Shown here: positions 8,440 to 15,448 of the stretch, one piece after another
How the letters are laid out: each line of letters opens with the position of its first letter
Numbering within the stretch: position 1 is the stretch's first letter
Assembly: GCF_020829595.1 (NCBI RefSeq)
Contig: NZ_JAIVFW010000067.1
Span: forward strand, 1 to 38,173
DNA length: 38,173 bases
Direction of reading: 5' to 3'
From: Nostoc sp. CHAB 5844
GTDB lineage: Bacteria; Cyanobacteriota; Cyanobacteriia; Cyanobacteriales; Nostocaceae
Notes under the pieces: generated by a model
Seen by the model: only the letters and a program-made list of their open reading frames with translations
Databases searched by the model: none
Told to the model about the DNA's origin: nothing
Translations under genes and position numbers: made by a program

Positions 8440-10161
8440 TCACCCTTTGGAGGGTAAGGTGGAAGTAGGGATAGGTATTGCTTGATAGGCGTTTTTGATT
8501 GCTACCCAGCTACTAGCAATGGGCATTCGCCAGCCTGTACCAAAGGCGCGGTCTGTGATTTTCAATCCGGGAGGTGCTTGTCGCCGCTTAAATTCCGCGC
8601 GGGCAACCATTTGAATTACTCGGTCTACAATCATGGGGTCGTGACCTGCCGCAACTATTTGGGCTGCTGATTCATACTCATGAATCAGGCGTTGCAAGAT
8701 GTCGTCTAAAACTTCGTAGGGTGGGAGAGAATCTTGGTCAACTTGGCCGGGTTTGAGTTCGGCACTAGGTGCTTTCGTGAGTATATTTTGGGGAATCATT
8801 TCGCCATTGCGATTTAACCAGTGGCAAATTTTATAAACGCAGGTTTTCGGAACATCAGCAATTAGTGCTAAACCGCCGTTCATGTCGCCGTAAAGGGTAC
8901 AGTAACCTACAGCCATTTCTGACTTGTTGCCAGTGGATAATAATAGATAGCCAAATTTGTTGGCGATCGCCATTAATAAGTTACCGCGAATCCGGGATTG
9001 AATATTTTCTTCGGCGATGCCAAATTCTGTTGCAGCAAACAAATCAGCTAGACTTTGATCAAAGCCTTGCATTAATTCCCCTATCGGTAAGATAGTCGTT
9101 TCAATTCCGAGATTTTTTCCTAATGCCAAAGCATCACTCACAGAGTGTTCGGAACTGTAAGGGGATGGCATGAGGACACCGAGGACATTTTCTTTACCGA
9201 GTGCAGCTGTGGCGATCGCTGCTACTAATGCTGAATCTACGCCACCACTTAAACCTAATACTACTTTAGAAAAGCGACATTTCAGTGCATAGTCTTTCAC
9301 ACCCAAAACTAAAGCTTGCCAGATTTCTTCTTCTTCTGATTCGCACTCAGGTATTAAAGAACTTAACTGTAAATCTCGTTCTTTGTCGTTAAATTCGACA
9401 TTTACCAAGTCGGTGGCAAAACCACGGGCGCGACACATAATTTCACCTTGGCCATTCAAGGCAAAACTATAGCCATCAAATATCAAATCATCATTACTTC
9501 CTACTTGGTTAACATAAATCATCGCTTGTTGAAAACGCACCGCACTATGCTTGAGCATAGATTCTCGAAACTGCGGTTTGCCGACGCTATAGGGTGAAGC
9601 CGATAAATTAACAATTAAATCTACGCCTAAAATTGCTAAGTCTGCAATGGGATTAACAGCATAACTCCGTTTGCCCCAAAATTCTTCGTCATTCCACAAA
9701 TCTTCACAAATAGTTACGCCAATCTGGATATCATCTAAGGTGAAATAATTAGCTTGTAACCCTGGTTCAAAATAGCGATGTTCATCAAATACATCATAAG
9801 TAGGCAACAGCCGCTTGTGAAAAACTTGCTTGATTTTGCCTTCTTCTAATAAAGCAATACTATTAAATAAACTTTTACCGCCAGTAAGATGAGCTTTAGT
9901 ATTTGGTTCAACAGTTCCAATTAACACAGCTAATTTTGGCGGTAAATCTTGGGCTAATTGCTGCAATGTCATACCCATAGCAGAGACAAAACTAGGATTT
10001 AATAACAAATCCCGTGGTGGATAGCCACACAAAGAAAGTTCCGGGGTTAATAATAAACGTGCGCCTGCTTTTACAGCCTGTTGTGCTGCTTGGAGAATTT
10101 TTTGGGCGTTTCCTGGGATGTCACCAATTGTAGGATTGAGTTGAGCGATCGCAATTTTCAT
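8440..10161 (-). CDS. nadE: glutamine-dependent NAD+ synthetase
   Basis: This enzyme makes NAD+ from nicotinate adenine dinucleotide with ATP, using ammonia released from glutamine by its own N-terminal domain. In this 573-residue form the nitrilase-type glutaminase domain comes first: TPELSLCGYPP (catalytic Glu), FHKRLLPTYDVFDEHRYF (Lys) and GVTICEDLWND (nucleophilic Cys). The synthetase domain follows, with the P-loop GLSGGVDSALVAA and STGNKSEMAVGYCTLYGD. The frame stays open 28 codons further upstream to 10245, but that stretch is translated heptanucleotide repeat (HTSYF-type repeats). I therefore start at MKIAIAQLNPTIGD, the normal family N-terminus. Last gene of the NAD operon, 154 bp behind nrtR. 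Confidence 0.95.
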   Translation of the reverse strand: MKIAIAQLNPTIGDIPGNAQKILQAAQQAVKAGARLLLTPELSLCGYPPRDLLLNPSFVSAMGMTLQQLAQDLPPKLAVLIGTVEPNTKAHLTGGKSLFNSIALLEEGKIKQVFHKRLLPTYDVFDEHRYFEPGLQANYFTLDDIQIGVTICEDLWNDEEFWGKRSYAVNPIADLAILGVDLIVNLSASPYSVGKPQFRESMLKHSAVRFQQAMIYVNQVGSNDDLIFDGYSFALNGQGEIMCRARGFATDLVNVEFNDKERDLQLSSLIPECESEEEEIWQALVLGVKDYALKCRFSKVVLGLSGGVDSALVAAIATAALGKENVLGVLMPSPYSSEHSVSDALALGKNLGIETTILPIGELMQGFDQSLADLFAATEFGIAEENIQSRIRGNLLMAIANKFGYLLLSTGNKSEMAVGYCTLYGDMNGGLALIADVPKTCVYKICHWLNRNGEMIPQNILTKAPSAELKPGQVDQDSLPPYEVLDDILQRLIHEYESAAQIVAAGHDPMIVDRVIQMVARAEFKRRQAPPGLKITDRAFGTGWRMPIASSWVAIKNAYQAIPIPTSTLPSKG

Positions 10162-10319
10162 AAGTATGAAGTATGAATTATGAATTATGAAATATGAAGT
10201 ATGAAGCAAGAAGTATGAAGTATGAAGTGTGAAAGATAAATTCATCTTTTAGTTTTTAAGCTTCAGCTTTCATCCTTCAAACTTTTTTCAGACTTCAGAC
10301 TTCACACTTCATACTTTAA
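10162..10319. repeat. STRR heptanucleotide array with inverted halves
   Basis: Units of seven bases (AGTATGA, ATTATGA, AATATGA, AGTGTGA) run in tandem from 10163 to about 10233. A second array in the opposite orientation (CTTCAGA, CTTCACA, CTTCATA) covers about 10258-10316. AAGTATGAAGTGTGAA (10218-10233) is exactly inverted at 10301-10316, so the spacer can fold into a large hairpin. It fills the whole gap between nrtR and nadE and touches the nadE start codon, leaving no Shine-Dalgarno there. Confidence 0.8.
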
Positions 10320-11062
10320 ATAAACACCAAAGGTTTATCTTTAAATGGTGCAAAAGCCTCAGCGTTGAACTTATATAAACTCGCTGGACGGCCTGCACCG
10401 CGTGATACCTTTATTCCGGTATCGCACAAAAAGCCTAACTTGAGTAGACGCGCCCGAAAATTAGAATAATCGGAAAAGTTTTCACCTAAAACTGTTGTGT
10501 ATAACTGATACAAATCATTTAAAGTAAACATTTCTGGTAGAACTTCAAACGCTACTGGGCTGTACTCTAATTTATTTCGCAGTCGTCTGTGACCATAGGC
10601 TAAAACTTCATTATGATCAAAGGCTAATTGTGGCACTTGCTTCACGGGATACCAAGCAATTCCAGATACTTTATCAGCGATTAATTCTGCTTCTTCAAAT
10701 CTGACGAGGGCAAAATAACTCACTGATAAATAACGCACGCCATAACTATCAGTTGCTTCCCTCGGATCACGATTTGGCCCGCCAAAGGTATACAACTGTT
10801 CTAAATAAAGATTGTTGACTCTGATTTTCTCTGCCATGATGCGATAGGCAGCATCTTCTAAAGATTCGCCTTGACGCACTAACGTACCCGGAAGACTCCA
10901 AGAATTTAAAAATGGTTCTTGCTGTCGCATGACTAAGAGAACCAAAAGTCGATTTTGAGCCGTATCTACAGAAAAAATTACATTATCAACACCTACTTTA
11001 AAATCAGCCAAAGGTTGTTGATTTAGCGGAGTTGGAATCTTTTTGTGGTTGCGTCCTGGCAT
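10316..11062 (-). CDS. nrtR: NrtR-type Nudix-related transcriptional regulator of NAD metabolism
   Basis: The 248-residue protein has an N-terminal Nudix fold (about 20-150) and a C-terminal winged-helix region (about 170-245: EMFTLNDLYQLYTTVLGENFSDYSNFRARLLKLGFL ... GRPASLYKF). The Nudix box is broken. Where REUxEExGU is expected the sequence reads RIMAEKIRV, losing catalytic glutamates. That matches NrtR regulators, which bind ADP-ribose-type effectors rather than hydrolyse, and repress NAD genes. Its place inside pncB-nadD-nrtR-nadE supports this. The start overlaps nadD by 40 bp, implying coupled translation; no later ATG precedes the Nudix core. A spaced palindrome before pncB is its likely operator. 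An active Nudix enzyme is less likely. Confidence 0.85.
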   Translation of the reverse strand: MPGRNHKKIPTPLNQQPLADFKVGVDNVIFSVDTAQNRLLVLLVMRQQEPFLNSWSLPGTLVRQGESLEDAAYRIMAEKIRVNNLYLEQLYTFGGPNRDPREATDSYGVRYLSVSYFALVRFEEAELIADKVSGIAWYPVKQVPQLAFDHNEVLAYGHRRLRNKLEYSPVAFEVLPEMFTLNDLYQLYTTVLGENFSDYSNFRARLLKLGFLCDTGIKVSRGAGRPASLYKFNAEAFAPFKDKPLVFI

Positions 11063-11625
11063 TTGTACAAATGCTGTTGATGAATGTAGGCAACAATCGG
11101 AGCTATGAGGGCTTCAGTATCTCCATGTTCACGATATGCTGTTGAGGATACGTCTAAACCTGTGAGGGTAGCGATCGCAATTTTTCCTCCCAGTTTTTCG
11201 ATAGTCTCTAAGCTAGATTCTTCTATTGCATATCCTGGTCGTGGCACAATCAAGAGTTGCACTTGCTGTAATAAATCTTCAATTCTATACCAGCGTGGTA
11301 GTTGATTGATTAAATCTGAACCAATTACTAGAGTGTATTCAGCGTCTTCGCCCCAATTCTGCTTCGCTTTTTCTACTGTTTCCAGCGTTCGCCAGCTACT
11401 CAAATCCTGTGACAGTGCAACGTTATGCCGTGGCACATCCATATCCGCAATTAAAAGTCGCAACATCGCTGCCCGATGTTCTAGGGGCGTTTGATGAGAC
11501 TTAAACGGATTATCCGCCGCCCAAACTGCCACCCAATCATAACGTTCAGACAACCACCTTAAAATCTCTTGATGCCCAGCCGTTGGCGGATCAGCACTCG
11601 TACCAAATAAAGCAATTCTCATCAT
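11023..11625 (-). CDS. nadD: nicotinate-nucleotide adenylyltransferase
   Basis: NadD transfers AMP from ATP to nicotinate mononucleotide, the step between PncB and NadE. The 200-residue protein opens with the nucleotidyltransferase signature MRIALFGTSADPPTAGHQEIL, a variant of GGxFxPxHxGH in which the first histidine is threonine. It continues with YTLVIGSDLINQLPRW (the GxD motif) and ends with DVSSTAYREH, matching the ISST.IR region of the family. Start and stop codons overlap with both neighbours: its ATG overlaps the pncB TGA, and its end lies 40 bp inside nrtR. Two ATGs in a row (11625 and 11622) are possible starts. Confidence 0.9.
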   Translation of the reverse strand: MMRIALFGTSADPPTAGHQEILRWLSERYDWVAVWAADNPFKSHQTPLEHRAAMLRLLIADMDVPRHNVALSQDLSSWRTLETVEKAKQNWGEDAEYTLVIGSDLINQLPRWYRIEDLLQQVQLLIVPRPGYAIEESSLETIEKLGGKIAIATLTGLDVSSTAYREHGDTEALIAPIVAYIHQQHLYKCQDATTKRFQLR

Positions 11626-13013
11626 CTTACCTCTGTGTCCTCTGCGCCTTGGCGGTTCGTTTTTCCAATCAACTCCTGCAACAGGGCAGAAATCTCCACC
11701 TGTAAACCCACAGGATTATTCAACCGTCTTGTCTCCTCTGGCAAACTTGCTACCGTTGCCGCAGTCCGCTGGCGAATTTCTGCTAAACTTTCTGGCAATT
11801 GCACTCGTTCACCTTCTTTCACTACCAATTGCAATAAAGGTGTTTCTGATTGCGGTGTTTCTGTAATTAACCCCAACCTATCAGCTTTTGCTTTGCCAGC
11901 AACAAATGACCGAAAAATCTGTTTACGCCCTGGATAAGTCACTTTACCACTGGACTGTTTCATCACTGGGATGCCATCAATTTCTACAAGCTTATAAACT
12001 CCATTGATAGGCGTACCTGTTACGAGTCGCGTTCCCAACCCATAACCATCAATTGTTGCCCCAGTCGCTTTGAGTCTGGCAATTTCCCATTCATCTAAGT
12101 CGCCACTAGCAACAATTGGCACATTTGGTAAAAGCGATCGCACTTGTTTTGACAAACTCACCAAATCCCCAGAGTCCAGTCTGACTCCCGATAATTCCAT
12201 TTCTCCTGCATTAACTTTTGCCGCCAAATCCTTAGCAGCCACGATGGTGTCGTAGGTGTCAATTAACAATGGCGCACCGGGAAAATAGCGATGAAACGCT
12301 GTAAAAGCTTCGGCTTCACTGCCTTCCATCGCTGACAACGCCATAACCAAGGCGTGAGCCATCGTACCACTCGGTTGCTGACCTAGCTGTAGCGCCGCTA
12401 ACACATTGGAGGTGGCATCTAATCCGCCTGCTAAGGCTGCCCGTGCGGCCCACAAAGCACCTTGGGGACTGAATGCCCGCCGTGTACCAAACTCTAGAAG
12501 TTTTGCTTTCCCAGCAACATCACGCAAACGTGCAGATCTGGTGGCAATCAAAGTTTGATAATTGAGTGTATTCAACAGGTAAGTTTCTACTAGTTGTGCT
12601 TGCCAAAGTGGTGCTTCGATTCGCAACAATGGCTCATTAGGAAATACTGCTGTGCCTTCGGGAACTGCCCAGACATCGCCAGTGAATTTACATTCAGCAA
12701 GTAAAGACCAAAAGCGATCGCCTGCTTGGGCAAAAATTCCTGTTGCCTGTAAAGCGGCAATTTGAGAATCACTAAAACTTAACTTTTCTAAATATGCTAG
12801 AGCTTGCTCTAGACCCATTGCAATTAGATAGCCAAAATTTTCTGGCGATCGCCTCACAAATAACTCAAAACTAGCCCGTTTTTGTTCTAATCCTTCACCT
12901 ACATAACAAGCTGCCATTGTTAGTTGATAAAGGTCGGTAAGCAAGCTGTAATCAGCCGCAGAGATTGTCAAGTCTTGGTGCTGGTAGCTGTCCAAGTCTG
13001 GGATAGTTGCCAT
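11622..13013 (-). CDS. pncB: nicotinate phosphoribosyltransferase
   Basis: PncB salvages nicotinic acid to nicotinate mononucleotide using PRPP (Preiss-Handler route). The 463 residues include LLTDLYQLTMAACY, LLEFGTRRAFSPQGALWAARAAL, QPSGTMAHALVMA, LIDTYDT, and VRLDSGDL near the phosphate-binding region, which are characteristic of the NaPRTase family. It heads the NAD operon and its stop TGA overlaps the nadD ATG. The final residues NRQGAEDTEVR are encoded by a dispersed cyanobacterial repeat rather than by ancestral pncB sequence, so the C-terminus has probably been extended by repeat insertion. A palindrome 34-54 bp upstream of the start suggests NrtR control. Confidence 0.92.
   Translation of the reverse strand: MATIPDLDSYQHQDLTISAADYSLLTDLYQLTMAACYVGEGLEQKRASFELFVRRSPENFGYLIAMGLEQALAYLEKLSFSDSQIAALQATGIFAQAGDRFWSLLAECKFTGDVWAVPEGTAVFPNEPLLRIEAPLWQAQLVETYLLNTLNYQTLIATRSARLRDVAGKAKLLEFGTRRAFSPQGALWAARAALAGGLDATSNVLAALQLGQQPSGTMAHALVMALSAMEGSEAEAFTAFHRYFPGAPLLIDTYDTIVAAKDLAAKVNAGEMELSGVRLDSGDLVSLSKQVRSLLPNVPIVASGDLDEWEIARLKATGATIDGYGLGTRLVTGTPINGVYKLVEIDGIPVMKQSSGKVTYPGRKQIFRSFVAGKAKADRLGLITETPQSETPLLQLVVKEGERVQLPESLAEIRQRTAATVASLPEETRRLNNPVGLQVEISALLQELIGKTNRQGAEDTEVR
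11627..11661. repeat. dispersed repeat translated as the PncB C-terminus
   Basis: The segment reads, on the minus strand, AACCGCCAAGGCGCAGAGG followed by ACACAGAGGT. This is an intergenic repeat familiar from many cyanobacterial genomes. Here it encodes NRQGAEDTEVR at the end of PncB and runs up to the start codon of nadD. It also contains AGAGG, which can serve as the nadD ribosome-binding site. Confidence 0.5.
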
Positions 13014-13046
13014 GTAAGAGCGTCCTTACAAGAATGCTGCTTTTTA

Positions 13047-13067
13047 TTATGGTATTTTTTACCATAA
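13047..13067. promoter_or_regulatory. candidate NrtR operator upstream of pncB
   Basis: TTATGGTA (13047-13054), a five-T spacer, then TACCATAA (13060-13067): an exact 8-bp inverted repeat of 21 bp total, 34-54 bp before the pncB start. NrtR-family regulators are known to bind spaced palindromes of about this size in front of NAD genes, and an nrtR gene is inside this operon. Binding is inferred, not shown. Confidence 0.6.
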
Positions 13068-13286
13068 ATATTGTCAACTCTCAGACATATTAAGTTGGAT
13101 ACTTCACTAAAACAACATAAATACGGTCTATTTATTATAGTTTATGCAAATATTTAATCTTTTTTAATAGTTTTTTATTAATAACTGAATCCTAAAAAAC
13201 ACTCATATCTTTAAAATCAAAGGGTTTAATCAAGAGTTTTGCTATAATTAGAATTGAAGGAAAAAGTTAAGCTTTTTGAGCAACTT

Positions 13287-13342
13287 AAAGTATTGCAAAG
13301 CAATCTGAAAAAGTATTGCATAAGTTCTCAATATATTGAGAA
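13287..13342. promoter_or_regulatory. direct repeats and 18-bp palindrome upstream of the 50-aa gene
   Basis: AAAGTATTGCA occurs twice (13287-13297 and 13310-13320), exactly 23 bp apart. It is followed by the perfect palindrome TTCTCAATA/TATTGAGAA at 13325-13342. ATTGC-AAA-GCAAT (13292-13304) is a further small inverted repeat. The cluster lies 78-133 bp before the start codon of the small gene, a usual distance for activator or repressor sites. Confidence 0.45.
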
Positions 13343-13419
13343 TTTGAGTGAACTTAGAATATCGAATTAAAGTAGAAAAATAACTATTAAACAGACTCAA
13401 AAATCAGGAGTCTAAGATT

Positions 13420-13572
13420 ATGGCTATTTCCAATATCATTGCCAGAATAACCGAATATATCTCTGAAGCCGCAATGCGAATTTTTGGCCCGACTGACGAT
13501 CAATATCCTAATATTGGGGTACAACCTTTTACAGGTGAACCTTATAAGAAAGGTACAGCTGATAGTTGGTAG
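13420..13572 (+). CDS. small conserved-looking protein of 50 residues, function unknown
   Basis: The ATG at 13420 is preceded by AGGAG (13406-13410) at a good 9-nt spacing, and the gene is followed by a strong intrinsic terminator at 13601-13632. Together these mark a real, monocistronic gene although it is only 50 codons long. The product begins MAISNIIARITEYISEAA, an amphipathic helix. It continues as MRIFGPTDDQYPNIGVQPF and then TGEPYKKGTADSW, a polar proline/glycine-containing tail. There is no cysteine, no membrane segment and no signal peptide. I do not recognise the family. It could be a small regulatory or complex-associated protein. The long leader (over 400 bp to pncB, divergent) with palindromes suggests tight regulation. 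Confidence 0.7.
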   Translation: MAISNIIARITEYISEAAMRIFGPTDDQYPNIGVQPFTGEPYKKGTADSW

Positions 13573-13600
13573 ATCATGGCAGATTTAGGTATGAGTAAAG

Positions 13601-13632
13601 AAAAGGCTTGAGCTAAAAGCTTAAGCCTTTTT
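13601..13632 (+). terminator. intrinsic terminator of the 50-aa gene
   Basis: AAAGGCTTGAGCT (13602-13614) pairs with AGCTTAAGCCTTT (13618-13630) across a 3-nt loop, with one G-U pair, giving a 13-bp stem that ends in a T run. It lies 30 bp after the stop of the 50-aa gene and 20 bp before the stop of the convergent alcohol dehydrogenase. The A-rich other flank could let it act on the opposite strand too. Confidence 0.85.
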
Positions 13633-13651
13633 GTTATGTGAAAATAGAATT

Positions 13652-14647
13652 CTATTCTTTGGAATCAATTACTAAAACAGCCGAACCATCAATTTGACCG
13701 CTGCGAAGAGCATTCAAAGCTTCATTGGCTTGGGTTAATGGAAAAGCATTCACCTCTGTACAGATAGGAACTTTCGGCGCTAAGGCGAGAAATTCTTCGC
13801 CATCTTTACGTGTTAAATTAGCTACAGACCGCAACATTCTTTCTTCCCAAAGAATTTCATAGGGAAAAGCTGGAATCTCACTCATGTGAATGCCTGCACA
13901 AACTACGACTCCGCCTTTGGCAACGGCACGTAAGGCGGCTGGGACTAACTTACCTATAGGTGCAAAAATTATCGCCGCGTCTAAAGGTTCTGGTGGTAAT
14001 GTATCTGAGTCACCAGCCCAAGTTGCACCTAGTTGACGGGCGAATTTTTGTCCGGCAATATCACCGGAACGGGTAAAAGCAAAAACTTGACGACGTTGAT
14101 AGCTGGCTAGTTGGATTAAGATATGGGCAGCTGAACCAAACCCGTAAAAACCGATTTTTTCTGCATCGCCTGTCATGCTGTAGGCGCGATAACCAATTAA
14201 ACCACCACATAACAAAGGTGCAGCTTGTAAGTCAGGAAAACTGGAGTCTAGGGAAAAGCAAAAACGGTAATCGGCTACAGTATATTCTGCATAGCCGCCA
14301 TCTAGGTTATAGCCAGTAAATTCAGCGAAATCGCACAGATTTTCACGTCCTGAGCGACAATAACGACAGCGATCGCAAGTATGACCTAACCAAGGTACTC
14401 CCACTCGTTGACCGACATGAAATTTATCAACATTTGCCCCCATCGCCTCAATAGTACCGACAATTTGATGCCCAGGTATTAAAGGTAATTTGGGATGAGT
14501 TAATTCTCCATCAACAATATGTAAATCTGTACGGCAAACAGCGCAAGCATGAACCCGAATTAGAACTTGCTCTGAATTGGGCTGAGGTATTGGTAACTCA
14601 GCTAAACGTAGAGGTTGATGTGGTGCATCTAAAAGCATTGCACGCAT
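13652..14647 (-). CDS. zinc-dependent alcohol dehydrogenase family protein
   Basis: The 331-residue medium-chain dehydrogenase has the catalytic zinc ligands in CAVCRTDLHIVDGEL (Cys about 38) and PGHQIVG (His about 60). The four-cysteine structural zinc loop is CDRCRYCRSGRENLC (about 91-105). The cofactor-binding region GFYGFGSAAHILIQLA follows at about 166-181; its GFGSAA replaces the usual GxGxxG. It oxidises or reduces an alcohol/aldehyde pair with NAD(P)H; the closest described type is the AdhA-like group with the GHQ motif. The substrate is not readable from sequence. Frame and length are normal. It is convergent with the small gene at 13420, with a terminator between them. Confidence 0.88.
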   Translation of the reverse strand: MRAMLLDAPHQPLRLAELPIPQPNSEQVLIRVHACAVCRTDLHIVDGELTHPKLPLIPGHQIVGTIEAMGANVDKFHVGQRVGVPWLGHTCDRCRYCRSGRENLCDFAEFTGYNLDGGYAEYTVADYRFCFSLDSSFPDLQAAPLLCGGLIGYRAYSMTGDAEKIGFYGFGSAAHILIQLASYQRRQVFAFTRSGDIAGQKFARQLGATWAGDSDTLPPEPLDAAIIFAPIGKLVPAALRAVAKGGVVVCAGIHMSEIPAFPYEILWEERMLRSVANLTRKDGEEFLALAPKVPICTEVNAFPLTQANEALNALRSGQIDGSAVLVIDSKE

Positions 14648-14746
14648 AAGTAGGAGAGTGGGGAGTAAGGATGAGTACTCACTATATAGCTTAGGACGAA
14701 AAATTTTCTTCTATCTCTGTCCGATTAAATTCCCACTCCTTGTTTC

Positions 14747-15085
14747 CTATTTCCGAAAAATTTCGGCAAAAAATTGCCGCATATCTTGCCAAGAACGTTG
14801 GTCAGCAATGGGATTATATAACACTCCTTTTAGCTCACCTTTGTACTCTGGGTTAGTAAAGGCGTGTACTGTCCGACCATAAGAAATTAATTGCCAGTCT
14901 ACATTTGCTTGACGCATCTCGTTTTCAAATGCTTTGACTTGTTCCTCTGGTACAAATGAATCGTCAGCACCATGCAATACTAATACTTTGGCTTTGATAT
15001 TTTTGGCATCATTGGGGTTTGGTGTATGTGTACCAGCCAACAACACAGCTACAGGTGTAATTAAAACAGAAACTAGTAATTTCAT
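14747..15085 (-). pseudogene. internally deleted dienelactone hydrolase family protein
   Basis: The frame encodes an N-terminal signal-like helix (MKLLVSVLITPVAVLLAGTHTP) joined directly to the C-terminal third of a dienelactone-hydrolase alpha/beta fold. That third begins VLVLHGADDSFVPEEQV (catalytic Asp) and ends with GRTVHAFTNPEYKG (catalytic His). The central ~100 residues, which should carry the nucleophile motif (GxCxGG), are missing, so it cannot be a working hydrolase. The deletion is in frame. The frame also extends 21 codons upstream of the start chosen here (to 15148). I prefer the MKLL start because it gives a standard signal peptide. Secreted hydrolase ancestry is inferred. Confidence 0.65.
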
Positions 15086-15381
15086 AGTTTTGTTAGTAAT
15101 CAAATTCTCATTTGCGATAATTATCTCTGTAAAAGTGGCAATAACCATGCAATTTCTATTACAATCTTTGTCTTCTTTGCAAGAAAAGTTATTTTTTGTT
15201 TAACTTAAGTTTAAATATTAATTAATTTCAAAATCTGTCTATTAATCTCCTTCTTTAGGTGCAAGCTAATCAAATTTTAATCAAGGTAAATTCTTATTGA
15301 CTATTGATTCAGGCAAATTAGTCTTGCTTTGAGCAGCAGAATTAATTCAAGTTTCATTTTTTTGAATAGAAGTATTTTTAA

Positions 15382-15409
15382 CCTAAATCTCAAATATTTG
15401 AGATTTAGG
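15382..15409. promoter_or_regulatory. perfect 28-bp palindrome before the Na/Pi cotransporter
   Basis: CCTAAATCTCAAAT (15382-15395) is followed immediately by its exact reverse complement (15396-15409). It ends 39 bp before the start codon of the Na/Pi cotransporter, so it sits at the core promoter or in the 5' leader. Candidate operator or leader hairpin. The rest of the 15086-15448 gap is AT-rich with nothing else recognised. Confidence 0.5.
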
Positions 15410-15448
15410 CAAATTTTGAATGAAACACAATAGTTAGGAGAAGATTAG

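Noticed and set aside
10162-10245. Upstream extension of nadE by 28 codons
   Set aside because: The residues come from translated heptanucleotide repeats and the family N-terminus begins at MKIAIAQLNP, so the later start is preferred.
13576-13611. Eleven-codon frame MADLGMSKEKA after the 50-aa gene
   Set aside because: It ends within the terminator stem and has no ribosome site; chance is the simplest reading.
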